The position numbers and the translations under genes are program-made. 64,000 nt of DNA, taken from positions 1 through 64,000 of the forward strand of contig CANRLV010000005.1 in assembly GCA_947631565.1 (NCBI GenBank), in the 5' to 3' direction. The stretch is from an uncultured Gemmiger sp. GTDB taxonomy: Bacteria; Bacillota; Clostridia; Oscillospirales; Ruminococcaceae. Shown one piece after another: positions 15,845 to 26,901 of this stretch. Under the pieces are notes generated by a model. It worked only from the letters and a program-made list of their open reading frames with translations, was not told the DNA's origin and did not search any database. Position 1 is the stretch's first letter. Each line of letters opens with the position of its first letter.

Positions 15845-17035
15845 TTACTTTATCGTGGTGGGTCGGGCCAGATTAACGGCGTCGCCGTCGGCGATAAAGG
15901 TCTGGTAGTTGTAGAGTACAAGCGCCTCGTCATAGCCTCCGGTCTCCATCAGGCTGTCCGGCCCGTAGGCGTAGCCGCGGAAATCCACCACGCCGATCCT
16001 GGCATAGTTGGCGGTCAAAAAGGGGATAAAGCAGTTGGCGTAGCTGTCCTTGATGACGAGGATGCTGCCCTCGCCGTCACCCTCGATCTCGGTATAGCCA
16101 TTGTTGCCGCCCAAAAACGCCGCGTACTTGTCCCGTGCTGCGAATTTGCTCTCGTCCACCAGCGGGCCGCTGTGGTCGGGGGTAAAGTCAGCTTCGCCGT
16201 TCACCCTGTACACGGTCATCTCGTTGGGCAGAGGATACCAGGTGATGACATCGGGGCGCACGTTCCAGCGTCTGGTGGCGGAATAGTGCGTGCCGTAGAA
16301 TTCCGGTACATCGCGGCGCTCGGCGGCGGTGATATCAAACGGTGTAAGGCCGTGCATGGCACAGAACTGCTCATAGGCGCGCCAGGCGCCCTGCGTCGTC
16401 CAGTGGTGGTCGGTGCGGTAATAGAGATACTCGTCCCGGTAGGCGGTATAGGCCCCGCGCAAATCCACGACCTGTGCACCGGCCGCGCGCGCCTGGGCGA
16501 AGATGTCGTCCAGCGCAGCGTTTTCGTCGGTCATCGGGGCGGCAAGCGGCAGTTCCTCCGGGTAGGTGACGGCCGCCGACGGGGCGAGCAGAAAAGTCAC
16601 CTTGCCCGGCCAGCGTTCGGCAAAGCCGCACAGGGCGGAAAGGTTGCGGTCAAGATTGGTGGCGGCGTTCGGGTCGAACTGCTTGGTGAACATCCAGCCG
16701 TCTTTTCCAAGCAGGATGCCGCCCTCCTCGGCCTTTTGCAAACAGGCGGCGTTGACGGCGCTCTCCAGCCACAGCAGGCCGTCGCGCCCCGCCACCTGGT
16801 CCTGCATCCAAGTGCCGAAAGCCGTGCCCCACTGCCCACTCAGCAGACTCTTGACGGTCAGGGTGGGCAGGCTGGCCAGGCGCCGGTTCTCAAGCTCCGA
16901 CGCCGTGCGCTTGGGCCAGAACAGGTTCACCGCGGCAAAGCTGAACAGCAGGACGCAAAACAGCATGAGCAACGCGCCGGGCCGGCTTCCCTTTTGGACA
17001 TTTTGGGGCTTGGCCCGGTATACATTCTTTTCCAT
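15845..17035 (-). CDS. DHHW-motif protein (AlgJ/AlgX-like, polymer O-acetylation partner)
   Basis: A 396-residue protein with one N-terminal membrane anchor (LLMLFCVLLFSFAAVNLFW, about residues 22-40) and an extracellular SGNH-like domain carrying the diagnostic TDHHW at about residue 205 and VIKDSYANCFIP further on. DHHW proteins pair with MBOAT acyltransferases to move acetyl groups onto surface polysaccharides. The true ATG is at 17035; the longer ORF is the antisense end of the MBOAT gene. The MBOAT gene lies 17 bases upstream on the same strand. Confidence 0.85.
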   Translation of the reverse strand: MEKNVYRAKPQNVQKGSRPGALLMLFCVLLFSFAAVNLFWPKRTASELENRRLASLPTLTVKSLLSGQWGTAFGTWMQDQVAGRDGLLWLESAVNAACLQKAEEGGILLGKDGWMFTKQFDPNAATNLDRNLSALCGFAERWPGKVTFLLAPSAAVTYPEELPLAAPMTDENAALDDIFAQARAAGAQVVDLRGAYTAYRDEYLYYRTDHHWTTQGAWRAYEQFCAMHGLTPFDITAAERRDVPEFYGTHYSATRRWNVRPDVITWYPLPNEMTVYRVNGEADFTPDHSGPLVDESKFAARDKYAAFLGGNNGYTEIEGDGEGSILVIKDSYANCFIPFLTANYARIGVVDFRGYAYGPDSLMETGGYDEALVLYNYQTFIADGDAVNLARPTTIK

Positions 17036-17052
17036 TCTGCGGCACCCCCTCG

Positions 17053-18453
17053 TCAAAAGTTCGCGTACAGCGCCGTCTGGCTGCTGGCACCGACCACGAA
17101 AGCCAGGCACAGCACCATCAACGCGCCGAACAGCAGCAAGCGCGGCAGTGTGCGTCCGCGCAGGCGCGCCCACAGCGTGCCGGGCAGCGGCGTGCTGCAT
17201 ACCCCGCACAGCGCCAGCGTCACGCCGTAGCTGCGTACAAAATACAGCGCCGACACCCCGCCGCGGGGCAGGAACATCCGCCCCAGCAGCAGCCCCAGCG
17301 GCGCGCCGGCCGCATTGGCGGTGAACAGCGCCCAGCCCACGACGACGCACAGCAGCGTATAGATGTGCGGCCACACGCGGCCTTTTTTGAGGTAGGGCAG
17401 CAGGAAGGATTTTTCCAGCGTGAGCAGCACAAAGTAGTAAAGCCCCCAGGCAATAAAGTTCCACTCGCTGCCGTGCCAGATGCCGGTCAGCAGCCACACG
17501 GCCAGCATATTGAGCAGCTGGCGGCGCAGCCCGCGGCGGTTGCCGCCCAAGGGGATGTAGATATAGTCCCGGAACCAGGAGGAGAGCGAGATATGCCAGC
17601 GGCGCCAGAACTCGGTCACGCTGGCCGAAATGTAGGGGTAGTTGAAGTTGGGCGCACAGGTGAAGCCGAGCATGGCGCTGATGCCGTTGCTCATCTCGGA
17701 AAAGCCGGCGAAATCAAAGTACAGCTGGAAAGAATAGGCCACGATGCCCAGCCACGCCAGCGGGGTCGAGGCGTTGGCCAGCCCCACGCCGCCGGCGCCG
17801 ATGATGCCCTGCCACAAGGCGCCGATGCCGTCGGCCAAAATCACCTTTTTGGCCAGGCCGAACACGAACAGCTCGGCCCCCGTCTCGGCCTTGGTCAGCG
17901 TGCAGCGGTGTGCCGGGTCATGCAGCTCGGCGCGCATCTCCCGGTAGGGGACGATGGGACCGATGGTCAGCTGCGGGAAGGTGAGCACATAGGCGGCAAA
18001 GGCGACGGGGTCGCGCTCGGCCTCCGTCTTGCCGGTGTAGACGTCGGCCGTGTAGCCGATGAGCTTGAAAGTATAGTAGCTGATACCCAGCGGCAGCGCC
18101 GCTTTGAGCGACAGCCCGCCGAACATACCGCCGGCGATGCTTTTGAGAAGCCCGGCCACAAAGCCGTAGTATTTGAACCAGCCCAGTACGGCGGCGCTGA
18201 TAACGATGGCCCCGACGAGCACCCCGCGGCGCAGCGCCGGGGCGGCATTCGGCCGCGCCAACACCAGCCCGGCAGCATAGTGCACGGCCACCAGCGCCAG
18301 CGCCAGCGGCAGGTAGGTCACGCCGCCCCAGCAGAAAAACACCACGCTCTCACACAAAAGCACGGCGTTTTTGGCCGGCGCGGGTGCCGCGGTGTGCAGC
18401 GCCAGCGCCAGCGGCAAAAAGCAGAACAGGAACACGATGCTGTTGAAGGTCAA
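17053..18453 (-). CDS. MBOAT-family O-acyltransferase
   Basis: A 466-residue membrane-bound O-acyltransferase of the AlgI/DltB type: ten or more membrane segments, YFKYYGF-like VLGWFKYYGFV, TEFWRRWHISLSSWFRDYIYIPLGGNRRG, and GIWHGSEWNFIAWG with the catalytic His. It would pass acetyl groups across the membrane to the DHHW partner. I set the start at a TTG (18453), because AAAGGAGG lies eight bases upstream and the protein then begins with the family's usual FNSIVFLFCFLP; the ORF start is upstream of this site. Confidence 0.92.
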   Translation of the reverse strand: MTFNSIVFLFCFLPLALALHTAAPAPAKNAVLLCESVVFFCWGGVTYLPLALALVAVHYAAGLVLARPNAAPALRRGVLVGAIVISAAVLGWFKYYGFVAGLLKSIAGGMFGGLSLKAALPLGISYYTFKLIGYTADVYTGKTEAERDPVAFAAYVLTFPQLTIGPIVPYREMRAELHDPAHRCTLTKAETGAELFVFGLAKKVILADGIGALWQGIIGAGGVGLANASTPLAWLGIVAYSFQLYFDFAGFSEMSNGISAMLGFTCAPNFNYPYISASVTEFWRRWHISLSSWFRDYIYIPLGGNRRGLRRQLLNMLAVWLLTGIWHGSEWNFIAWGLYYFVLLTLEKSFLLPYLKKGRVWPHIYTLLCVVVGWALFTANAAGAPLGLLLGRMFLPRGGVSALYFVRSYGVTLALCGVCSTPLPGTLWARLRGRTLPRLLLFGALMVLCLAFVVGASSQTALYANF

Positions 18454-18489
18454 GGCGGCGGTCCTCCTTTTGCTTGGCAAGGCATATCC

Positions 18490-18525
18490 CAAAACAGGCC
18501 GTTGCCGGTCAGGGCAGCGGCCTGT
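18490..18525 (-). terminator. Terminator-like hairpin after the DUF4358 lipoprotein
   Basis: On the - strand ACAGGCCG ... CGGCCTGT is followed by TTTT. It lies between the lipoprotein and MBOAT genes and may reduce read-through into the acetylation pair. Confidence 0.6.
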
Positions 18526-18543
18526 TGAGGACGGTCAAACAGT

Positions 18544-19134
18544 TCAGCCCGGCATGGCGGCGTCCAGCACGGCGTCGATGTCGGCATAGTCGGGGCCGTT
18601 GACGCCGGCGACGACAAAGGCCACGACGTTGCCCTTGCTCACGATGCGGGCGTCGGCTGCTTTGGCGGTGGCATCGGCATACTCGGCATAAAGGCTCGAG
18701 GACATATTCGCCTTGACGGCCTCCAGCTCGCTGATGACGGTGTCCACGGTGCCCTCCTTGGCCTGCGCCACAAACACGAGCGCGCAGTCCTTGGGCGCGT
18801 CGTTGGTCACGCAGCCGGCGTACTGGACAAGATTGTCGAAGGTCATGTTGAGCTCGTTCTCGACCGCGAACTGATCGTATTCGCGGGCGTTGGGCACCTC
18901 ATTGACCGCGAGGATGGCATCGACGATGGCGCCCACATGGGCGGGCTCCTCATCGGTGCCGGCCGGCTCGCCGGCGTCGGCGTTGGCGCCGGTATCGGGG
19001 TCGACGGCCATATTGTCGCTGGCGGTGCCGTCCCCGGTGGTGCCGGCATCGGCAGCGGTGTCATTGCCGCCGCAGCCGGCCAGCAGCGCGGCGGCAAGTG
19101 CGGCGCCCAAAAGCAGTGCAGTCAGTTTTTTCAT
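18544..19134 (-). CDS. DUF4358-type lipoprotein
   Basis: A 196-residue lipoprotein: signal peptide with lipobox LLAGC (Cys21), a low-complexity Ala/Asp/Thr linker to about residue 62, then a compact domain of the DUF4358 kind (ILAVNEVPNAREYD ... DCALVFVAQAKEG). Related lipoproteins are often encoded beside MBOAT/DHHW genes in Clostridia, as here, suggesting a role in the same surface modification. The promoter at 19203-19231 and AAAGGAGAAG before the ATG support expression. Confidence 0.75.
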   Translation of the reverse strand: MKKLTALLLGAALAAALLAGCGGNDTAADAGTTGDGTASDNMAVDPDTGANADAGEPAGTDEEPAHVGAIVDAILAVNEVPNAREYDQFAVENELNMTFDNLVQYAGCVTNDAPKDCALVFVAQAKEGTVDTVISELEAVKANMSSSLYAEYADATAKAADARIVSKGNVVAFVVAGVNGPDYADIDAVLDAAMPG

Positions 19135-19202
19135 GGTTCAGCTTCTCCTTTATCATAATTTCCCAAGATATGGCTGTTTGGCAGGTGCAAAAGCACAACT
19201 AC

Positions 19203-19231
19203 AGGATACACCACCGCGCCGCGTTTTGCAA
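19203..19231 (-). promoter_or_regulatory. Promoter of the DUF4358 lipoprotein operon
   Basis: On the - strand TTGCAA and TATCCT are 17 bases apart, about 70 bases upstream of the lipoprotein ATG. Confidence 0.6.
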
Positions 19232-19302
19232 GACCGAAAGCGGTGAAACAGATGTAAAATGTCCGCCCGCGCCGCATTTGTCATCCTTTTGTAAACCCGG
19301 GC

Positions 19303-19332
19303 TTGACAAGCCCCGCCCCGCCGCCGTACACT
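19303..19332 (+). promoter_or_regulatory. Promoter of the Gx transporter gene
   Basis: TTGACA and TACACT with an 18-base spacer, 26 bases upstream of the GTG start. Confidence 0.8.
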
Positions 19333-19358
19333 TTTTACAGGAAAGGGGGCGGGGCACC

Positions 19359-19901
19359 GTGCAAAATGGCAAGGCCTATCAGGTGGCGCTGACCGGGATG
19401 CTGTTCGCGCTGTGCATGGCGCTGTCCTGGCTGGAATCGGCGCTGGCCCCGCTGCTCGGCCTGATGCCGGCGATGAAGCTGGGTCTGGCTAACATCTGCA
19501 TCATGTACGCGCTGCTGTTCCTGCGCCCCCGCACGGCGCTGGCGCTGGCCGTGCTCAAGGCCGGGTTCGCATTTTTGACCCGCGGGCCTACGGCCGGCCT
19601 GCTCAGCCTGAGCGGGGGGCTGTTATCACTGCTGGTATTATGGGCGCTGCTTGTTCTGCCGGTGCCGGTCACGGGGTATATCTTCTCGGTGTGCGGGGCG
19701 TTGGCGCACAACCTTGGGCAGCTGGCGGCGGCCGCCGTCCTCCTCTCGGCGCCGATGGCGCTGGGCTACGCGCCGGTGCTGCTGGTGGCGGGCGTCATCG
19801 TCGGCGCCGGCACGGCGGCCATCGGCCGCGCGGTGTTCCCGGCGCTGGCCAGGGCCATGCCGGACATGGGGAAAAAACAGCAAAAAATATTCCGCCTGTG
19901 A
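19359..19901 (+). CDS. Gx transporter family protein (HepPP-synthase component I-like)
   Basis: A 180-residue membrane protein with five or six hydrophobic segments and the family features WLESALAPLLGLMPAMKLGLANI and FLTRGPTAGLLSLSGGLLS. The family is annotated as heptaprenyl diphosphate synthase component I or Gx transporter, and resembles ECF S-components; the substrate is unknown. The GTG at 19359 follows a purine-rich GGAAAGGGGGCGGGG and the promoter just upstream; the ATG ORF start at 19098 lies antisense to the lipoprotein gene. Confidence 0.75.
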   Translation: MQNGKAYQVALTGMLFALCMALSWLESALAPLLGLMPAMKLGLANICIMYALLFLRPRTALALAVLKAGFAFLTRGPTAGLLSLSGGLLSLLVLWALLVLPVPVTGYIFSVCGALAHNLGQLAAAAVLLSAPMALGYAPVLLVAGVIVGAGTAAIGRAVFPALARAMPDMGKKQQKIFRL

Positions 19902-19905
19902 TTTG

Positions 19906-19934
19906 TTGACAAGCCCACCTCGGCGCGGTATACT
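19906..19934 (+). promoter_or_regulatory. Strong promoter of the rubrerythrin gene
   Basis: TTGACA and TATACT are separated by exactly 17 bases, a near-consensus sigma-A promoter beginning just after the previous stop codon. Confidence 0.9.
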
Positions 19935-19988
19935 GGAGCTACAGCACAGGAATGTGTCTTAAAAAATCAATACTGGAGGAAAAACGAT

Positions 19989-20531
19989 ATGGCTAAGTAT
20001 GTTTGCACCGTCTGCGGCTATGTGGCCGAGGGCGAGATCCCGGAGTTCTGCCCCGTCTGCAAGGCGCCCGCTTCCAAGTTCGTGGAGCAGAAGTCCAACA
20101 ACTATGTGACCGAGCATGTGGTCGGCATCGCCAAGGAGTCGGGTGTGCCCGAGGACATCATCCAGGGCCTGCGCGAGAACTTCAACGGCGAGTGCAGCGA
20201 GGTCGGCATGTATCTGGCGATGAGCCGCGTGGCGGACCGCGAGGGCTACCCCGAGGTCGCCGAGGCGTGGAAGCGCTATGCCTTTGAGGAGGCCGAGCAC
20301 GCCGCCAAGTTCGCCGAGCTGCTGGGCGAGGTGCTGACCGACAGCACCAAGAAGAATCTGCAGATGCGCGTCGACGCCGAGTGCGGCGCCTGCGCCGGCA
20401 AGATGGAGATCGCCAAGAAGGCCAAGGAGCTGGGCCTTGACGCCATCCATGACACCGTCCACGAGATGGCCAAGGACGAGGCTCGCCACGGCCGCGGTAT
20501 GCAGGGCCTGCTGGACCGCTACTTCAAGTAA
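19989..20531 (+). CDS. Reverse rubrerythrin (NADH-peroxidase component)
   Basis: A 180-residue protein with rubredoxin at the N-terminus (CTVCGYV ... CPVCKAP, residues 6-24) followed by the di-iron four-helix domain ([13 protein letters not shown], [15 protein letters not shown]). This reversed order defines the reverse rubrerythrins, which reduce hydrogen peroxide and oxygen in anaerobic clostridia using NADH via a rubredoxin reductase. The near-consensus promoter and GGAGG site predict high expression. Confidence 0.93.
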   Translation: MAKYVCTVCGYVAEGEIPEFCPVCKAPASKFVEQKSNNYVTEHVVGIAKESGVPEDIIQGLRENFNGECSEVGMYLAMSRVADREGYPEVAEAWKRYAFEEAEHAAKFAELLGEVLTDSTKKNLQMRVDAECGACAGKMEIAKKAKELGLDAIHDTVHEMAKDEARHGRGMQGLLDRYFK

Positions 20532-20549
20532 TCGAGCCTGTACATCTCG

Positions 20550-20571
20550 GGGCCGGCCTGCGGGCCGGCCC
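20550..20571 (+). terminator. GC-rich hairpin after rubrerythrin
   Basis: GGGCCGGCC-TGC-A/GGCCGGCCC forms a 9-bp stem with only TT following, so termination would be weak and read-through into the dehydrogenase possible. Confidence 0.5.
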
Positions 20572-20598
20572 TTGCCGTACCAATAAGGAGGGAGAGCC

Positions 20599-21777
20599 AT
20601 GTACGGGTTCAGCTACTACACTCCCACGCGGGTGGTGTTTGGACGGGGCAGTGTGGATACGGTCGGCGAGCTGGTCAAAGCGCAGGGCGCCGGCAGGGTG
20701 CTGGTGCATTACGGCGCCGGCAGCGCCGTCAAAAGCGGACTTTTGGACCGTGTGGAGCGCCAGCTGCAGGCAGCCGGTGTGCCGTATGTCACACTGGGCG
20801 GCGCGGTGCCAAATCCGCGGCTTGGGCTTGTGCGGCAGGGCATCGAGCTCTGCAGGCGGGAGGGCGTCGACTTTTTGCTCGCCGTCGGCGGCGGCAGCGC
20901 CATCGACTCCGCCAAGGCCATCGGCTACGGCGTGGCCGGGCAGGGCGACGTGTGGGACTATTATGAGCATGCCCGCAAGCCTGCCGCCTGCCTGCCGCTG
21001 GGTGTGGTGTTGACCATCGCGGCCTCCGGCAGCGAGATGAGCGATTCCTCCGTCATCACCAAAGAGGAGGGCGGCGTCAAGCGCGGCTGCAACAGTGATC
21101 TGTGCCGGCCCCGCTTCGCCGTGCTGGACCCGGAGCTGACCATGACCCTGCCCGCCTACCAGACCGCCTGCGGCTGTACCGACATCATGATGCACACGAT
21201 GGAACGGTATTTTGTCGGCGGCGATACGATGGACCTGACCGACGGCATCGCCGAGGCATTGCTGCGCACCGTGATGAAGAACGCCCGCATCCTGATGACC
21301 GACCCCGCCGACTATGACGCCCGCGCCGAGGTGATGTGGGCGGGCAGCCTGTCCCACAACGGGTTGACCGGGTGCGGTATCTCGGCCAGTGATTTTGCCT
21401 GCCACGGTCTCGAACACGAGCTGGGCGGGATGTATGACGTTGCGCATGGCGCCGGCCTGGCCGCCGTGTGGGGCAGCTGGGCCCGCTATGTGTATCGGGA
21501 CTGTCTGCCGCGTTTCGTGCAGTTTGCCGTGCGGGTGATGGGCGTGCCGGAGCAAAGCACGCCGGAAGAGACCGCCCTGCGCGGCATCGAAGCGCTGGAG
21601 GCCTTTTTTCACGAGATCGGTATGCCCACCAGCCTGCGGGAGCTGGGCGTGATGCCCTCCGATGCGGACCTTGCCCTGCTGGCGCACAAATGCGCCGCTG
21701 CGGCCGGCGGACAGAAGGGCTCGGCCAAGGTCCTGTATGAACCGGATATGCTTGCCATCTACCGCATGGCACGGTGA
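20599..21777 (+). CDS. Iron-containing alcohol dehydrogenase (butanol dehydrogenase-like)
   Basis: A 392-residue group III alcohol dehydrogenase. Visible features are the nucleotide-binding GGGSAIDSAKAIG at about residues 97-109, the ASGSEMSDSSVIT loop, and the metal ligands D and H in CGCTDIMMHTMERYF followed by GLEHELGGMYDVAHGAGLA. It matches BdhA/YqhD-like enzymes that reduce aldehydes with NAD(P)H. It lies 67 bases after rubrerythrin, separated by a weak hairpin; GGAGGGAG precedes the ATG. Confidence 0.88.
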   Translation: MYGFSYYTPTRVVFGRGSVDTVGELVKAQGAGRVLVHYGAGSAVKSGLLDRVERQLQAAGVPYVTLGGAVPNPRLGLVRQGIELCRREGVDFLLAVGGGSAIDSAKAIGYGVAGQGDVWDYYEHARKPAACLPLGVVLTIAASGSEMSDSSVITKEEGGVKRGCNSDLCRPRFAVLDPELTMTLPAYQTACGCTDIMMHTMERYFVGGDTMDLTDGIAEALLRTVMKNARILMTDPADYDARAEVMWAGSLSHNGLTGCGISASDFACHGLEHELGGMYDVAHGAGLAAVWGSWARYVYRDCLPRFVQFAVRVMGVPEQSTPEETALRGIEALEAFFHEIGMPTSLRELGVMPSDADLALLAHKCAAAAGGQKGSAKVLYEPDMLAIYRMAR

Positions 21778-21789
21778 TGCACTGCCGAA

Positions 21790-21838
21790 ACAGCGGCCCG
21801 ACCGGGGAATGACTTCCGGCGCCGGCCGCTGTATTTTA
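21790..21838. terminator. Terminator between the convergent dehydrogenase and DUF421 genes
   Basis: ACAGCGGCC / GGCCGCTGT pair around a 25-base GC-rich loop, with ATTTT on the + side and TTT on the - side. Confidence 0.65.
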
Positions 21839-22522
21839 CTGCACCCGGCAGGCGAAAAAGTCACCGTTTTGGCTGCAGGCGGCGTAAAACACCTCGCTGG
21901 TCTGGCCGATGCCCTGGCGCTCCAGCATCTGGGCGAGCCATTTCTCGTCCTTGCCGGCGGAGCGCAGATTTTGGTGCTGCAAAACGCCGTCCAAAATCAG
22001 ATCGGTCCAGGCAGCGGCCGGTGCGGGGTGCAGCTGCAGGTCCTGCGGGGTGGCGGGGCGGTTCAGGCTTTTGGGCAGAAAGCTGATCTGGCCACTCGTC
22101 TCCATCACGGCGCTCTGCAGCTCGTTGAGGTCAAAATACCCGGCGATGCGGGCCTGGCCCAGGAACTCATTGAGGTCGATGCCGGCTTTGGCCAGCGCCT
22201 GCTTGTAGATGGTGCCGTTCTCCATCAGCGTGCTGGCGCGGCCACTCAGGAACGTGCGGGCAGCCAGGCTTTTGCAGGCGGCGGTGTGCACCAGCCAGGT
22301 GGCCAGACCGTACAGCACCAGCGCCGTCATCGGGCGGTACCACTGCTCGAGGTTGGTGGCCAGCTCGGCGGCGATGGAGCCGATGGTGATGCTGTTCACA
22401 TAATCGAACGTGCTCATCTGGGCGATCTGCCGCTTGCCGGACAGGCGCGTCAGGAAAAACAGCACGACGATGGACAAAACGCCGCAGCCCAACACCTGCC
22501 CTATCTCGGTCAAAACATCCAT
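21836..22522 (-). CDS. DUF421 (YetF/YrbG-type) membrane protein
   Basis: A 228-residue DUF421 protein: three N-terminal membrane segments with RLSGKRQIAQMSTFDYVNSITIGSIAA, the signature of the family, then a small cytosolic domain (LMENGTIYKQALAKAGIDLNEFLGQARIAGYFDLNEL). The biochemical role is not established; members are often induced by stress or sporulation. The ATG at 22522 lies eight bases after AAAGGAGG. A MITE sits 12 bases upstream of that ribosome site, so the native promoter may have been displaced. Confidence 0.85.
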   Translation of the reverse strand: MDVLTEIGQVLGCGVLSIVVLFFLTRLSGKRQIAQMSTFDYVNSITIGSIAAELATNLEQWYRPMTALVLYGLATWLVHTAACKSLAARTFLSGRASTLMENGTIYKQALAKAGIDLNEFLGQARIAGYFDLNELQSAVMETSGQISFLPKSLNRPATPQDLQLHPAPAAAWTDLILDGVLQHQNLRSAGKDEKWLAQMLERQGIGQTSEVFYAACSQNGDFFACRVQ

Positions 22523-22541
22523 TTCTGTATCCTCCTTTTGC

Positions 22542-22679
22542 CAACACACCTAGGGATGTGCAAAACGCGAGTTTTGCAAAAGCGGCATACAATATATAGT
22601 ATTCCACGTCAAGAATAGGCGCTATATACTGTATAAACTTGTGAGCAAATTGGAGTTTTGCACATCCCTACAACACACC
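22542..22679. mobile_element. 120-bp foldback MITE with 9-bp target duplication
   Basis: The element spans 22551-22670. Its ends are perfect 16-bp inverted repeats (TAGGGATGTGCAAAAC / GTTTTGCACATCCCTA), and the inner arms also pair imperfectly (ATACAATATATAG against ATACAGTATATAG at the same distance from each end). CAACACACC lies directly on both sides (22542-22550 and 22671-22679), a clean 9-bp target site duplication. There is no coding capacity, so it is a non-autonomous transposon moved by a transposase from elsewhere. It is AT-rich compared with its surroundings. Confidence 0.9.
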
Positions 22680-22719
22680 CTCTATTTTGGACCGTTTGGT
22701 AACAGTTTATCCCAGCCCC

Positions 22720-22748
22720 TTGCACTTTGGCGGCAAAACCGCTAAAAT
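22720..22748 (+). promoter_or_regulatory. Promoter of the lipid kinase-lon operon
   Basis: TTGCAC and TAAAAT, 17 bases apart, end 29 bases before the GTG start. Confidence 0.75.
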
Positions 22749-22777
22749 AGTACCTGCACGATAAGGGGGGAGCCGGC

Positions 22778-23806
22778 GTGGAGTATGTATTCATCCTCAA
22801 CCCGACGGCGGGCAGGACCGATGCCGGCGCACAGCTCGTGCCGCGCATCGGGGCTGCCGCGGCAGCGCTGGGCCTGACCGGGCAGGTGCGCATCCTGCGC
22901 ACCGAATACGCCGGCCATGCCCGGGAGCTGGCCCGGCAGTACGCGGCCGCCGGAACGCCTGTGCGCCTGTACGCCTGCGGCGGCGACGGCACTTTCAATG
23001 AGGTACTGCAGGCGGCCGTCGGGCAAAGCCATGTGGCGCTGGGCTGTGTGCCCTGCGGCAGCGGCAATGACTATGTGCGCAACTTCGGCACGGCGGATTT
23101 TCTCGATATCGCCGCCCAACTCGAAGCTGTGCCGGTGCCGCTCGACATCATGGACACCGGCTACGGCGCCAGTGCCGATATCTGCGCCGCCGGGCTGGAC
23201 GCCCAGGTCGCCTGGGCCATCCCGCGCTACCGCCGCATCGCCGGCGGGTCCCTGAGCTACACCTGCGCCATCGTCGAGACGCTGTTCCGCCGCATCGGCC
23301 ACCGGCTGCGCATCACGCTGGACGGGCCCGGCGGCACGGTGCTGGAAAACAGCTACACCATCCTGACCGTCTGCAACGGTCAGTATTACGGCGGCGGTTA
23401 CCGCGCGGCGCCGCACGCCCGCATGGACGACGGTATGCTCGAGGTGCTGCTGGTGCGCAAGCTCACCCGGCCGCAGCTCGTGCGCATTCTGGGCGACTAC
23501 AAAAGGGGGCTGCACATCACGCCGGCGGGCGGCGTCGCCCCCAAATTCAAGCCGTATCTGGAGATCTACCGCGCCAAAAGCGTGGACATCGAGGTGCTGG
23601 ACGGCCGCCCACTCATCGTCACGCTGGACGGCGAGTGCACGCCCTGCACCGACCGGCTGCACATCGAGCTGCGGCCAAGGGCACTGAACGCGCTTTTGCC
23701 GCGCACGGTGCTGGCGGGCGGCACGCCCGCCGTTTTATCACAAAGCATTGCGGCAAATCATACTGCGGCCGTTTCGGCCGCCGGGGCCGCCGGGGAAGGG
23801 AACTGA
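22778..23806 (+). CDS. Diacylglycerol/lipid kinase (YegS/DagK family)
   Basis: A 342-residue lipid kinase with NPTAGR at residues 8-13, the GGDGTFNEVL catalytic motif at about 68-77, and CGSGNDYVRNF at about 90-100. Such enzymes phosphorylate diacylglycerol or related lipids at the inner membrane face, returning them to phospholipid or teichoic-acid metabolism. It starts with GTG after AAGGGGGGAG. The last 30 residues are low-complexity Ala-rich. One base separates its stop from the lon ATG. Confidence 0.88.
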   Translation: MEYVFILNPTAGRTDAGAQLVPRIGAAAAALGLTGQVRILRTEYAGHARELARQYAAAGTPVRLYACGGDGTFNEVLQAAVGQSHVALGCVPCGSGNDYVRNFGTADFLDIAAQLEAVPVPLDIMDTGYGASADICAAGLDAQVAWAIPRYRRIAGGSLSYTCAIVETLFRRIGHRLRITLDGPGGTVLENSYTILTVCNGQYYGGGYRAAPHARMDDGMLEVLLVRKLTRPQLVRILGDYKRGLHITPAGGVAPKFKPYLEIYRAKSVDIEVLDGRPLIVTLDGECTPCTDRLHIELRPRALNALLPRTVLAGGTPAVLSQSIAANHTAAVSAAGAAGEGN

Positions 23807-23807
23807 C

Positions 23808-26291
<2,484 letters not shown>

Positions 26292-26300
26292 GGGACTGCA

Positions 26301-26897
26301 ATGGATTTTCAAAAAGCGGATTTCAAGGCGGCCTACGGCTTGAGCGCCCAGCTGCCCGCCAGTGACCGGCCGGAGATCGTTTTCTCCGGCCGGTCCAACG
26401 TGGGCAAATCGAGCCTCATCAACCGCCTGTGCCAGCGCAAGAGCCTGGCCAGGGTCAGCGCCGCGCCGGGCAAGACCGCCACCGTCAACTATTACGCGGT
26501 CGACGGCGTGTATTTTGTCGACCTGCCCGGCTACGGCTATGCCAAGGTCGGCCAGGCCGAGCGCCGCCGCTGGGACGGGCTCATCAACGGCTACTTTGCC
26601 CGTGCGGCGCAAAACGGCGGTGTGACGCTGCTGGTACAGCTGCTGGACTGCCGGCACGCGCCCAGCGCCGACGATGTGCAGATGCTGGACTATCTGCAAT
26701 ACCATAAGATACCCTTCGTTGCCGTGCTGACCAAGGCCGACAAGCTCAAAAAAACGGCGCAGAGCGCGGCGCAGGAACAGTTTGCGGAGCTGCTCGGCCC
26801 CTATGACTGCCGCGCCGTGCTGCTGACCAGCGCCGAGACCGGGCAGGGCATGGACGAGCTCAAGGCCTGCCTGACCGCCGCCCTGCCGGAGGCATAA
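26301..26897 (+). CDS. ysxC: Ribosome biogenesis GTPase EngB/YsxC
   Basis: A 198-residue EngB GTPase: G1 GRSNVGKSS at about residues 30-38, G2 PGKTATVNYY, G3 VDLPGYGYAKV, G4 TKADKLKK. It acts in 50S subunit assembly and is essential in Bacillus. Position directly after lon is the usual one. It ends four bases before the methyltransferase gene. Confidence 0.95.
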   Translation: MDFQKADFKAAYGLSAQLPASDRPEIVFSGRSNVGKSSLINRLCQRKSLARVSAAPGKTATVNYYAVDGVYFVDLPGYGYAKVGQAERRRWDGLINGYFARAAQNGGVTLLVQLLDCRHAPSADDVQMLDYLQYHKIPFVAVLTKADKLKKTAQSAAQEQFAELLGPYDCRAVLLTSAETGQGMDELKACLTAALPEA

Positions 26898-26901
26898 AAC
26901 G

